A DNA stretch of 36,006 nt from Candidatus Spechtbacteria bacterium RIFCSPLOWO2_12_FULL_38_22 (GCA_001820055.1 MHOK01000002.1:1-36006); one strand, 5' to 3'; numbered from the stretch's first letter, positions 25,561 through 34,858 are shown. The notes: a model not told the origin generated them from the sequence alone. Numbers and translations: made by a program.

Positions 25561-25647
25561 GTGCTCTCCTCTGCGCTTGTGTTCAGAACTAAACAACTTA
25601 TATAATACTTCCCAAAGTTTGTCAAGTGTCACTCCCACGAAAACAAA

Positions 25648-25681
25648 AATACGACTAAGGAACTTGTCTTAGTCGTATTTA
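25648..25681. terminator. Terminator hairpin
   Basis: AAATACGACTAAG-GAACTTGT-CTTAGTCGTATTT. Confidence 0.8.
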
Positions 25682-25712
25682 AATAAAAGTTAAAACATTA
25701 TAATAGACACCG

Positions 25713-26171
25713 CTATCTCTTGCTCCATTGCGGAGATTTTCGCGCTTTCTTTAATCCATATTTCTTTCTTTCTTTTGCGCGTGGATCTCGTTTTAAATAT
25801 CCTGATTTTTTAAGACGCAAACGTAGCTCTGGATCATATTTTACGAGCGCCCGAGCAACCCCATGACGCATAGCTTCCGCCTGACCTGTAATCCCGCCCC
25901 CGTTAGTGATAACTGATACCTTAAAATTATCCAACATTTTAATTTTACGAAGCGGAGCGTTAGATATTGTTGCTAAGTCCTCGGTTGAAAAAAAATCTTT
26001 GTAGTTCTTACTATTAACAGTTATACTACTGTCTTGAGATTCCCAAATACGCACGCGAGCTATTGAAGTTTTTCTTCTTCCAACAGCCTCAAAATACTTT
26101 TTGCTTTCTTGTAATTTAGTAGAAGCTTTTTTGCTCCTGGGTGTTTTTGGTTGTGTTTTCGTAATTGGCAT
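25713..26171 (-). CDS. rpsI: 30S ribosomal protein S9 (uS9)
   Basis: YFEAVGRRKTSIARVRIW ... DPRAKERKKYGLKKARKSPQWSKR. Confidence 0.97.
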   Translation of the reverse strand: MPITKTQPKTPRSKKASTKLQESKKYFEAVGRRKTSIARVRIWESQDSSITVNSKNYKDFFSTEDLATISNAPLRKIKMLDNFKVSVITNGGGITGQAEAMRHGVARALVKYDPELRLRLKKSGYLKRDPRAKERKKYGLKKARKSPQWSKR

Positions 26172-26220
26172 AAAAAATATTTAATAACCCACTATAGTTT
26201 TCAAAACTTATTAGGCGATA

Positions 26221-26589
26221 TTATCCCTCTATAACAAGCCTCTCCATTCTTAATTTTCTTAATCTATTTTTAGGAAGCATTCCCCTTACTGCATATTTTA
26301 TTACAGAGGAAGGATCTTTTTTAAACGTATCTGCATATGTTTTACCATACAGACCTCCGGGATAACCAGAATGACTCCTATACACTTTATTTTTTGCTTT
26401 TTTACCAGTAATACTGATTTTGCCAGCATTTTTAACCTTGACCGTAGTATTGCTCTCTTTGTTTGGCTGGTAGTCTGCTTTATGTTTTCCTTGTAAGTAA
26501 TGCGCAATATCAGAGGCTAAACGTCCAAGAACCTGACCTTCTGCATCAAGTTCTATTATCTCTAATTCAGTTTTGGTTTTAGAAGACAT
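26221..26589 (-). CDS. rplM: 50S ribosomal protein L13 (uL13)
   Basis: DAEGQVLGRLASDIAHYLQGKHK ... YRSHSGYPGGLYGKTY ... AVRGMLPKNRLRK. Confidence 0.97.
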   Translation of the reverse strand: MSSKTKTELEIIELDAEGQVLGRLASDIAHYLQGKHKADYQPNKESNTTVKVKNAGKISITGKKAKNKVYRSHSGYPGGLYGKTYADTFKKDPSSVIKYAVRGMLPKNRLRKLRMERLVIEG

Positions 26590-26599
26590 AAATAAAATT

Positions 26600-26950
26600 T
26601 TATTCTACAAATTCAATTATTGCCCTTGGAGCGGCATCTCCTTTTCGTGGAGCTCGTCTTATTATTCTTGTGTAACCACCGTGTCTATTTTTAAATTTTG
26701 GAGCTATTTCCTTTAACAGCTTAAGACCGACATCGTCTGAAAAAAGTTTGGCCAACATGCGTCTTGTATATAAACTGTTTTTTCTACTTTTTGTTACCAA
26801 TTTTTCTATAAAAGGCCTGAGCTCTTTTGCCCGCGCTTCTGTAGTTTCTATTCGGCCATTTTTGACTAAGGCTACTGCCAAATCACGCATAAAAGCCTTC
26901 CTTTGATCTCTCTTCCTGCCAAATTTTCTTCCTTTTTTAAGCTTGCGCAT
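26600..26950 (-). CDS. rplQ: 50S ribosomal protein L17 (bL17)
   Basis: GRKRDQRKAFMRDLAVALVKNGRIETTEARAKELRPFIEKLVT ... RHGGYTRIIR. Confidence 0.97.
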   Translation of the reverse strand: MRKLKKGRKFGRKRDQRKAFMRDLAVALVKNGRIETTEARAKELRPFIEKLVTKSRKNSLYTRRMLAKLFSDDVGLKLLKEIAPKFKNRHGGYTRIIRRAPRKGDAAPRAIIEFVE

Positions 26951-26952
26951 AA

Positions 26953-27750
26953 TTATTTCTTCTTAGCCGTAATTCTTTTTTTTGCTGTGGTTTTAATTAC
27001 TTTTCCGCCTGAAGCTTTTTTACTACTTTTTAAAACAGATTTTTTCTTAGTCTTAGTTACAGGAGAACCTCCCTCTAACTCTTTAATTAGCTCAAAGTGA
27101 TTTAATAAAACTCCTGCTGCTTTCTGATATGCTTCTTGGGGTGTTATTGTCCCGTCTGTAGTTATGTCCAATAACAACTTATTAAAATCTGTTTTATCGC
27201 CAACTCGCATATCCTCTACTTCAAAATTAACCTTAACTACCGGCGTAAATACCGCATCAAGACGTATTATCCCTATGTCTTTTTTTTCTTTAGCCATTTT
27301 GTCGGTTTGCACATATCCCAGTCCTGATTCCACAGTGAACTCCATATCTATTGAAGTTTTTGGAGATGTCATCGTCATTATGTGCGCGTCTTTATTTATA
27401 ATTTCCACCTGGCTTGGAGTATCTATATCCTTTGCCTTAAGATCTTTTACCCCCCTTGCTTTAAGTGTCATGGTTTGGGCTTCGCTTCCGTGCAAAACCA
27501 ATCTAATATCTTTAAGGTTTAACCCAATTTCTATGACGTCCTCCAGAACGCCATCTATCGTAGAAAACTCATGTGGGACATTAGCTATTTTAAACGACGT
27601 TATGGCCGCACCCTCTATTGAAGAATACAAGGCCCTTCTTAGAGTGTTGCCTATAGTAGAACCATACCCAGGATAAAGTTCGCTGATTTCAATTACGGCT
27701 CTATTCCCATCTTTCTCTACAACTTTTGGTTTTTTAGGTAAAGTAAACAT
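26953..27750 (-). CDS. rpoA: RNA polymerase alpha subunit, N-terminal domain only with a Lys-rich tail
   Basis: LYPGYGSTIGNTLRRALYSSIEGAAITSFKI; ends FELIKELEGGSPVTKTKKKSVLKSSKKASGGKVIKTTAKKRITAKKK. Confidence 0.95.
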   Translation of the reverse strand: MFTLPKKPKVVEKDGNRAVIEISELYPGYGSTIGNTLRRALYSSIEGAAITSFKIANVPHEFSTIDGVLEDVIEIGLNLKDIRLVLHGSEAQTMTLKARGVKDLKAKDIDTPSQVEIINKDAHIMTMTSPKTSIDMEFTVESGLGYVQTDKMAKEKKDIGIIRLDAVFTPVVKVNFEVEDMRVGDKTDFNKLLLDITTDGTITPQEAYQKAAGVLLNHFELIKELEGGSPVTKTKKKSVLKSSKKASGGKVIKTTAKKRITAKKK

Positions 27751-27819
27751 TGATTGGCTTTTAGCTTACGACTTATAGTCTACAGCTAAAATAAAAATTA
27801 ATTTTTATTTTTTAAAACG

Positions 27820-28308
27820 TTAACGTGAATAGAATTCTATGACTGTTTGGAAGTTAAACGGTTGTAGTTGCTCTTTCATATCAGGTTTTCCTTTTATTTT
27901 TATCTCCATCTTTTTGTTATCAACTGTTATCCAACTAGGGGGTTTATGATTTTTGGTTCTCAGCACGAGATCAGCAAACATTCCCTTTTGTTTACTGATC
28001 TCTTTTATATTAACAGTATCGCCGTCACGTAGTGAATAAGACCTAACATTAACTTTTTTATTGTTTATCAGAATGTGTCCGTGATTTACCATCTGCCGTG
28101 CCGCCTTTCTGGTGGGAGCAAATCCGGAAGCAAAAACCACACTATCTAAACGTCTCTCTAACAATATAAAAATCTGGTCAGAACTTTTGCCCTTCTTAAA
28201 ATAATTTTTAAACTGTCTTTCTCTCAAGCCATACTCCTTCTTTATGTTCTGCTTCTCTTGAAGTTGCAATCCGTACTCAGATTTTGATTTTATATTTGCT
28301 TTAGCCAT
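27820..28308 (-). CDS. rpsD: 30S ribosomal protein S4 (uS4), N-terminally short
   Basis: SEYGLQLQEKQNIKKEYGLRERQFKNYF, LERRLDSVVFASGFAPTRKAARQMVNHGHI. Confidence 0.95.
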   Translation of the reverse strand: MAKANIKSKSEYGLQLQEKQNIKKEYGLRERQFKNYFKKGKSSDQIFILLERRLDSVVFASGFAPTRKAARQMVNHGHILINNKKVNVRSYSLRDGDTVNIKEISKQKGMFADLVLRTKNHKPPSWITVDNKKMEIKIKGKPDMKEQLQPFNFQTVIEFYSR

Positions 28309-28314
28309 TTTAGA

Positions 28315-28791
28315 TTATGTTCTTCTCATTTTTTTAGGTTTACATCCATTATGCGGCAGTGGTGTTATATCTTTTATAGACACAATATTTAAATCTTTAT
28401 TACTGGTTAAGGCGCGCACAGCAGCATCTCTACCAGAACCTATACCACTAACATACAAATGTACGCTTCCCAAATTTACCTTATCAAGTTTTTCCAGCAA
28501 TATGCTAACAACCCTAGAAGAAGCATACGGCGTAGATTTTCTTGGACCCTTAAATCCCGCTAAACCCGCGGTAGACCAAGCAATAACTCCTCCCTCTTCG
28601 TCGGTGGTTGTGATGGTCGTATTATTGTAACTTGCACGAACATAAAAATTAGTCCGTTTAAACGTACGAATCTTTTTTTTGTTTTTCAAATTCTTACTAT
28701 CGTCGCTGTCTACTGCTTCTGTAATTTCTGTTTCTGTTGTTTGAGTACCCTGTTGTTCTCCGGGTACTATTGCTACTCGTTTTTTACCCAT
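28315..28791 (-). CDS. rpsK: 30S ribosomal protein S11 (uS11)
   Basis: YVRASYNNTTITTTDEEGGVIAWSTAGLAGFKGPRKSTPYA. Confidence 0.97.
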   Translation of the reverse strand: MGKKRVAIVPGEQQGTQTTETEITEAVDSDDSKNLKNKKKIRTFKRTNFYVRASYNNTTITTTDEEGGVIAWSTAGLAGFKGPRKSTPYASSRVVSILLEKLDKVNLGSVHLYVSGIGSGRDAAVRALTSNKDLNIVSIKDITPLPHNGCKPKKMRRT

Positions 28792-28805
28792 ATTCCCTCA
28801 CTTCG

Positions 28806-28860
28806 CTCGGTCAAATTAAAAATTAAAAGTTAAAAGTTAAAAATGACAGAGAAGAATTTA
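28806..28860. repeat. Repeated 5'-leader element, copy 1 (upstream of rpsK)
   Basis: CTCGGTCAAATTAAAA..TTAAAAATGACAGAGAAGAATTT resembles 29330..29377. Confidence 0.7.
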
Positions 28861-28927
28861 AAATTAATTAAAATGTTTAATGTTTAGTTGTCGTTTTTTA
28901 TTTTTCATTTTCAGTTTTTCATTTAAA

Positions 28928-29320
28928 CTATGTTGGTGTTGATGCTGGCTTTCTGCCGGAACCAACAGTAACTCTTTTATTACCCCTGACAGTCCTCGAA
29001 TTTGTTTTTGTCCTCTGTCCGCGGACGGGAAGATTAGACGCGTGTCTTGAACCCCGATAGGAACCTATATCCCTCAAGCGTTTTATGTTATCTCTAACTT
29101 CTCTTTGTAAGTCACTCTCCAGCACATAACCTCCATTCGCAATATGATTTCTTATCGTATTTAATTCTTCTGCGCTTAAATCCTTGACTTTTTTATTTTT
29201 ATCTATACTCAGACTAGTCAAAATGCGGTTACTAAAAAATTTCCCTATCCCTTTTATGTAAGTCAGGGCAATTTCTGCTCTTTTGTTTTCTGGTATGTCA
29301 GCACCAGCTATACGAATCAT
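28928..29320 (-). CDS. rpsM: 30S ribosomal protein S13 (uS13)
   Basis: MIRIAGADIPENKRAEIALTYIKGIG ... RGQRTKTNSRTVRG; ATG at 29320 preceded by AAGGA. Confidence 0.96.
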   Translation of the reverse strand: MIRIAGADIPENKRAEIALTYIKGIGKFFSNRILTSLSIDKNKKVKDLSAEELNTIRNHIANGGYVLESDLQREVRDNIKRLRDIGSYRGSRHASNLPVRGQRTKTNSRTVRGNKRVTVGSGRKPASTPT

Positions 29321-29329
29321 GTTCCTTAA

Positions 29330-29377
29330 CTCGGTCAAATTAAAAGTTGGAAATTAAAAATGACGGAGAAAAATTTT
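29330..29377. repeat. Repeated 5'-leader element, copy 2 (upstream of rpsM)
   Basis: CTCGGTCAAATTAAAAGTTGGAAATTAAAAATGACGGAGAAAAATTT. Confidence 0.7.
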
Positions 29378-29400
29378 TGTTTTTTAATTATACTTTTGCA

Positions 29401-29517
29401 CTATCCCTGTCTCTGTTTGTGTTTTGGACTAGCCTTACAGACAATAAAAATACGCCCAGTTCTACGAACGACTTTACACTGTTTACACATCGGTTTTATG
29501 GATGAACGAACTTTCAT
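29401..29517 (-). CDS. rpmJ: 50S ribosomal protein L36 (bL36)
   Basis: [38 protein letters not shown]. Confidence 0.96.
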   Translation of the reverse strand: MKVRSSIKPMCKQCKVVRRTGRIFIVCKASPKHKQRQG

Positions 29518-29542
29518 GATTTTTGTTCGCAAGCTCACAAAA

Positions 29543-29656
29543 TTAGTAACTAATAACACGTAACAAGTAGCTAGTAATTTTTGAACCCCACACAATAAAA
29601 TTGTTTACTTGTTACTAGGTTACTGACTACCGCGAGCCTGCCTGCCGTCAGGCAGG
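29543..29656. repeat. Intergenic repeat module related to 4577..4676, with palindrome CCTGCCTGCCGTCAGGCAGG at 29637..29656
   Basis: TAGTAACTAATAACACG...AACAAGTAGCTAGTAATTTTTG...TTTACTTGTTACTAGGTTACTGACTAC parallels the 4.6 kb copy. Confidence 0.75.
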
Positions 29657-29669
29657 CGTGTAGCGCAAA

Positions 29670-29888
29670 TTATTTATATCTATACGTAATCCTTCCCCTT
29701 CCATCTCCGGGTGGCATTTCTATCTTTACCTGGTCACCCACCAAAATTCTTATGCGATGTAAACGCATTTTGCCCGAAATGTATGAGAGAATCTCTGTGC
29801 CATCCGCAAGTTTGACACGAAAAAGGGTGTTGGGAAGCGCTTCCACTACCACACCCTCTTTCTCCTGTATATTATCTTTCTGTGTCAT
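29670..29888 (-). CDS. infA: Translation initiation factor IF-1
   Basis: [19 protein letters not shown] ... [34 protein letters not shown]. Confidence 0.97.
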   Translation of the reverse strand: MTQKDNIQEKEGVVVEALPNTLFRVKLADGTEILSYISGKMRLHRIRILVGDQVKIEMPPGDGRGRITYRYK

Positions 29889-29948
29889 GTAATATTTGTC
29901 GTAATTAGGATAGCAAATAACTTAAAAAACGTCAACCCCTATACTAAA

Positions 29949-31718
29949 TTAATTATTGGTTAATTCGCTATTATACTGTAAATTTATTTCTATTTTATTC
30001 AGTTCTTGGGGAATAGTGCGTACCCAAAACGGCCAGAGTCTCACCTGCGCACGCTCTAATTCCTCTTTAGCAGAAAGTATACGACGAACTTCAACTTCAT
30101 TTTTGCCCCTTATTTCCTCATATAATAATTCTGTAGGAAACGAACGATTAAAAATAGAATCTACCTCCAGCACAACACTGCTGTAACCCTTGCTGTAATC
30201 GAGTTCTTTTACATTATAGACAATTCTTCTTTTGTCGGACAGCTCGTAATCTTTACTATATTCAGTGGAGTTAACAAAAAAGTGCTCAATAGCATCCAGT
30301 ACATCGCTTTCCTTGACTAAAAACGTACGGGCAACAGCAACAACTCTCATAGAAAATTCCTCCTTGGGATCCTGAGGCTCTGCATTTAATTCTACGGTTT
30401 CAAACTCTACTTCAAATGTTTCGGCAACCACCAACAAGTTATCTGGGACTTTGTCTCTAAGAGTTTGCTCTACTGAGTTTAAAAATTCTTCGTTAACTTT
30501 TTCTTTAGCTTTATCAATATCTTCTTGGGTAACCACTGTAGTCTTTCCTTTAAAACCACCCTCCATACTACTTTCACTTTTTCCATAAAATTTTAAATAT
30601 TTATCCGTACCCTTAAATCCTGGTATAGAAAAATTGGTCGAACCTATATTAGATTCCTTTCCAGGAGCATCCGCAACCACATCAACCAACATAGAGCTCG
30701 ATACTATTTTGCCCCCAGATATAGAAGCTCCCGGAACGACTACTGTGGATACTGTTCTAAACAGTTGACCTTCAGAAGACAAAAATCTTGTATTAGCCAC
30801 CAATGTTTGGGGTACTGAACTAAATTCATTAAATACTCTTATTTGTCCCTCTGCTCTGGTTTCTAAATCAGCTTCGCCTGTTGCTTTAAATGTAAAATTA
30901 TTTTCTCTCCGTTCTTCTAAAACCTGGGCGGGTATTATGCCCTTAGACAGGTCGGCGGACGACACGTTAGAGTCCAATGATATTTGTGTAGCTATGGTAT
31001 CTTGTATTGTCTTTGGGTAAAGCGTAATAGTAGCAGATGGTAAAACAAAAATTAACAAATACCCCAAAAAACCTAACACCAGTGAGCCTAAAGCAGTAAT
31101 CAAAAATCTTTTTGGATTTTTTAATAAACGACTAAAAACACTGTTTACTTTGCCTACCAACTCAAAACTTCTTTTCTTTTTCTTATAAAATACCTCCTCG
31201 GTTGGCGCATGGGTACTAACCTTCGATGTTACAGATTGCTTCAAGTTGCGTATAAAATTATCTCTGGAACTGTTCTTAGCGGGTTTTTCTGACACAACTC
31301 CAGTCGAGTTAACAGCCGGCATAATTTTTATATCTTGCATCCTTTTTTCTTCCAATTCCATATCTTTCATATCAGTTGAAGGCGCGACAATGTCGGTTAC
31401 CATACGTTGTGGTCTTGTACTGATTGATTTTATGGTACTAGTGGCAGTATCCCGCTTTGGTGGCGGTAAAGACTCTCTTGTTCGCAAAGATGCCTTGGAA
31501 GCTAAACTTCTTATTCTTGGATTATTTGAAACAACTACCACGCTTTTTCCAACTACATCGGCCTCTCTTTTAAGTAGTCTAAAATTAAGTACGTTTTGAG
31601 CTATATAAGCATCTTCTGCTATCTCTAAAAAAACGATATCCGCGTCGTTTGTTAAAATCTTATCTATCACAAGCGCCAATTCATCAAATGCTTCAACTTT
31701 TATACTATTTTTGAACAT
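29949..31718 (-). CDS. Membrane-anchored protein with baseplate-J-like region
   Basis: One TM segment (FLITALGSLVLGFLGYLLIFVLPSATITLYPK) followed by a long beta-rich extracytoplasmic region; resembles proteins often annotated baseplate J in CPR genomes. Confidence 0.6.
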   Translation of the reverse strand: MFKNSIKVEAFDELALVIDKILTNDADIVFLEIAEDAYIAQNVLNFRLLKREADVVGKSVVVVSNNPRIRSLASKASLRTRESLPPPKRDTATSTIKSISTRPQRMVTDIVAPSTDMKDMELEEKRMQDIKIMPAVNSTGVVSEKPAKNSSRDNFIRNLKQSVTSKVSTHAPTEEVFYKKKKRSFELVGKVNSVFSRLLKNPKRFLITALGSLVLGFLGYLLIFVLPSATITLYPKTIQDTIATQISLDSNVSSADLSKGIIPAQVLEERRENNFTFKATGEADLETRAEGQIRVFNEFSSVPQTLVANTRFLSSEGQLFRTVSTVVVPGASISGGKIVSSSMLVDVVADAPGKESNIGSTNFSIPGFKGTDKYLKFYGKSESSMEGGFKGKTTVVTQEDIDKAKEKVNEEFLNSVEQTLRDKVPDNLLVVAETFEVEFETVELNAEPQDPKEEFSMRVVAVARTFLVKESDVLDAIEHFFVNSTEYSKDYELSDKRRIVYNVKELDYSKGYSSVVLEVDSIFNRSFPTELLYEEIRGKNEVEVRRILSAKEELERAQVRLWPFWVRTIPQELNKIEINLQYNSELTNN

Positions 31719-31719
31719 A

Positions 31720-33003
31720 CTAACTGGTTACTAAGTTAAATATACGAGTTAACGTTTTTTCTGTTACGGTCTGGCTCTTTGCGATATTGTCTAAAATATA
31801 ATCAGAAATTCCCGCAATTGAAATAAGGCGCGGATCTGAAATCTTGATATCAAAAAACTTTATACTGCTTAATGTATCCAGATTTATACGATGTAATTTG
31901 GGACTATCAGAAAAAATTAAATCTTTTTTCCAGCTCTTCTTTTTTATTATAGCATCCATCAGGCCGACAGTCCCTCCTCCGCCGTAAAGATATATGTCCG
32001 AAGGTAGTATTGTTGTATGAGAAAAATCTCTCAAGACCATCTCAAAACCGCTTAGAAAAATATTTAGTTCTTTCTGTAATAAGTCGTCCAAAGATTTTGT
32101 AGCATCACTGGAAAGTTTACGATCACAATATTTTATCTTTATATTTTCCGCTTCCGACTCAGGAACGTTAAAATGGTTGGCAATTCTTCCCGTAAAAGAG
32201 TTGCCGCCAAAAGAAAAATACTTTATATCTTCAATACGTCCACGGCGAGCAAGCGTTACTCTTGTGGTTCCACCCCCTATATCAACTAGAAGGCCGTGCA
32301 TATCCGCATCTTTTTGTTTTTTTAAGGCGCTAAACACAGCGTACGGAGTATAAATTAGATCATACGTATTAAATTTCAAATTTTTTGCGATGCCTTCTAT
32401 GGCGTCCTTATAAAAACTAGGCGCGTAGGCGTTAAATATACTTACCAAAATTTCTTTTCCTTCCTTGCTAATAAGATCGGAAACATTTTTTCCATCAATT
32501 TGTAATTTTTGGATAGTTGGGTTTATTAGTATCACATCTGTCTCCGCATAACCGCTCTCTTCCATAAATCTTTTTCTTATTTCTTCATAAGCGCGCAGTT
32601 CCAACTTATGGATCATGTTTTTTATATCTCCTATGTCTATCGGGGTGTTCGGATTTTCTCTTGTAAAAATTTGCGCATAATTTAGCCCATTAATAAGTTC
32701 CGAGGATAAACCAATGACTAACTTTTTATCTCTTATTCTATTTTTCGTTTTTTTCAAACTAGAAAATAAGTCTTTTATGACATTATGAACTTCGCTCAAA
32801 TCACAATCTTTTTTTTCCGGAAAAATAGTCAAAGCAGGATAAGAAACTTCAACTATATCCACTATGCGGGCGTCCATCTCTTTGCGATCTCTTTCCATCA
32901 ATGCGGCTTTTATGCTAAAACGCCCAAAATCCAAGATGTAAAAATGTTCATATCTTTTTTCAAAGTAATTTTTAACTTTTTGTAATCTATGTTTAAAAAA
33001 CAT
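31720..33003 (-). CDS. PilM/FtsA-like actin-family ATPase
   Basis: FYILDFGRFSIKAALMERD, GLLVDIGGGTTRVTLARRG, IYLYGGGGTVG. Confidence 0.8.
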   Translation of the reverse strand: MFFKHRLQKVKNYFEKRYEHFYILDFGRFSIKAALMERDRKEMDARIVDIVEVSYPALTIFPEKKDCDLSEVHNVIKDLFSSLKKTKNRIRDKKLVIGLSSELINGLNYAQIFTRENPNTPIDIGDIKNMIHKLELRAYEEIRKRFMEESGYAETDVILINPTIQKLQIDGKNVSDLISKEGKEILVSIFNAYAPSFYKDAIEGIAKNLKFNTYDLIYTPYAVFSALKKQKDADMHGLLVDIGGGTTRVTLARRGRIEDIKYFSFGGNSFTGRIANHFNVPESEAENIKIKYCDRKLSSDATKSLDDLLQKELNIFLSGFEMVLRDFSHTTILPSDIYLYGGGGTVGLMDAIIKKKSWKKDLIFSDSPKLHRINLDTLSSIKFFDIKISDPRLISIAGISDYILDNIAKSQTVTEKTLTRIFNLVTS

Positions 33004-33005
33004 AT

Positions 33006-34793
33006 TTAAGTATTCAAAATTATGTCTGCAACAACGGCTCTAATTCTTTTTACTCCGGCTCCAACACTCTCCTGTTTTTTTATCTTAAAACCCACCAACT
33101 CCTTTGTGTTTTCAACATGCGGTCCCCCGCAAAGCTCGCTGGAAACTGGTTTTCCATTCTCGTCTATAACGGTATAAACTTTAACAGTGGCAGGGTATTT
33201 TTCTTTTGCAAAAAATAAAGCCCCTGTTTGTATTGCATCTTCGTAAGGCACGTTCTTAAAACTCATAGATAAACCCCTTTTTATTTTATCGTTAATCCAG
33301 TCTTCGATTTGCTTTATTTCTTCATCAGTTAAGCGTCGGTCAAATGTAAAATCAAAACGAAGGCGTTCAGCTGTTATATCACTCCCGTCTTGTTTCACAT
33401 TTTTACCTAATACAACTTGTAAAGCCGCCTGCAACAAATGAGTAGCCGTATGCAAACGTGTTACAATTTTTATTTCTTCTTCATTGTGTGCCTTTAACTC
33501 GCCAGTATCAAGCATAAGACCGTGTCCTCCAAATTTTGCCTCACTGCCTGCACGAGAAGTTTCTTTGTGATGTTCTAATTTTTTATCAAAATCTTCACGA
33601 GTTAATTTTTCAGCATGCTTTCCACCCACTTCTTTTATTACCTCGTACGGCAGGCCATAACTTTCATAAAGTTTAAACGCGCTTTGCGTATCTATCGCCT
33701 TCAGTTTTTCTAACTCCTTCAATCCCCTGCCTAGTGTTAAACGAAATCTTTCATCCTCTTCGCTAAATACTTCTTTTATGATATTTAAATTTAATTCCTG
33801 ATAAAAACCGCCATACACCTGCACAATTTTTTCAAAAAGCGACCACAAACTATACTGAGAATTTGTTTGTTGTTCCCAAATATACAATGAAGTTATTACT
33901 CTGCGCATAAGTCGGCGCAAAACATATCCCGCCTCTTTATTGCTGGGTCTTACACCGTCTGAAATTAAAAATGAAAAACCCCGTACATGATCTGTGATAA
34001 TTCTTTTTTTTCTATCTTCCAGATTCTGCGGTAATAGCTCTAAAATTGGAGCAAACAAATCAGTTTCAAATATGTGCTCCTTGTCCTGTAAAGCTACGGC
34101 TAAGCGCTCAAGACCCATTCCCGTATCCACGCCTGGAGTTTTTAATTTTTCTAATTTATTATCCGGTGAACCTACTTCACTAAGCGCGCGAGGCGAGCCT
34201 GCTTCGCTGACCGAACGAGGCGAGCAATAGTATTCGTTAAACACGATATTCCAAACCTCAACATTGTTTATAAAAATCTCTGTTGTTGGCCCGCACGGAC
34301 CCTCTGAACCTGTCGGACCCCAAAAATTCTCACTTTTAGGCTGTTGTCTTATGTCTTTGACTCCTAATTCTCTCCATATTTTTTCAGATTCATCGTCACG
34401 AGGAATTTCAGAATTACCTTCAAAAATGGTTACATATTGAATAATAAGTCCGTATTCTTTTACCAAATCGTATGCAAATTTAATTGCTCCTTCCTTAAAA
34501 TACCCCCCAAAAGAAAAATTACCCAACATTTCAAAAAATGTCAGGTGCGTTTCGTCTCCAACTTCGTCTATGTCTGACGTTCTAAACGATTTTTGTACAG
34601 ATGCTGTATTTAAAGAATTAAAATCACGCATTGCATCTGCTTTTCCTGTGTAATATGGCTTAAACTGTTGCATCCCCGCAGTTGTTAAAAGCACTGAAGG
34701 ATCATCAGGAATTAAACTTGAAGAAGGCACAACAGTATGTCCCCTTTCCTCAAAAAATTTTAAAAATCTGCTACGAATTTCGCCAGAGTCCAT
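33006..34793 (-). CDS. alaS: Alanyl-tRNA synthetase, C-terminally short (595 aa)
   Basis: IRSRFLKFFEERGHTVVPSSSLIPDDPSVLLTTAGMQQFKPYYTG; RLHTATHLLQAAL; SELCGGPHVENT. Confidence 0.96.
   Translation of the reverse strand: MDSGEIRSRFLKFFEERGHTVVPSSSLIPDDPSVLLTTAGMQQFKPYYTGKADAMRDFNSLNTASVQKSFRTSDIDEVGDETHLTFFEMLGNFSFGGYFKEGAIKFAYDLVKEYGLIIQYVTIFEGNSEIPRDDESEKIWRELGVKDIRQQPKSENFWGPTGSEGPCGPTTEIFINNVEVWNIVFNEYYCSPRSVSEAGSPRALSEVGSPDNKLEKLKTPGVDTGMGLERLAVALQDKEHIFETDLFAPILELLPQNLEDRKKRIITDHVRGFSFLISDGVRPSNKEAGYVLRRLMRRVITSLYIWEQQTNSQYSLWSLFEKIVQVYGGFYQELNLNIIKEVFSEEDERFRLTLGRGLKELEKLKAIDTQSAFKLYESYGLPYEVIKEVGGKHAEKLTREDFDKKLEHHKETSRAGSEAKFGGHGLMLDTGELKAHNEEEIKIVTRLHTATHLLQAALQVVLGKNVKQDGSDITAERLRFDFTFDRRLTDEEIKQIEDWINDKIKRGLSMSFKNVPYEDAIQTGALFFAKEKYPATVKVYTVIDENGKPVSSELCGGPHVENTKELVGFKIKKQESVGAGVKRIRAVVADIILNT
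34165..34225. repeat. 27-bp in-frame tandem repeat (about 2.3 units) inside alaS
   Basis: ggtgaacctacttcactaagcgcgcga / ggcgagcctgcttcgctgaccgaacga / ggcgagc, encoding SPRSVSEAG-SPRALSEVG-SP. Confidence 0.85.
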
Positions 34794-34858
34794 ACTCTAA
34801 ATAATATCACACATTTATAGAGTCTCTCAATTTTTTATAAATAAAAAACAGTCCCTTT

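Noticed and set aside
27164-27676. 170-aa plus-strand ORF
   Set aside because: Antisense to rpoA, with no protein motif; typical shadow ORF.
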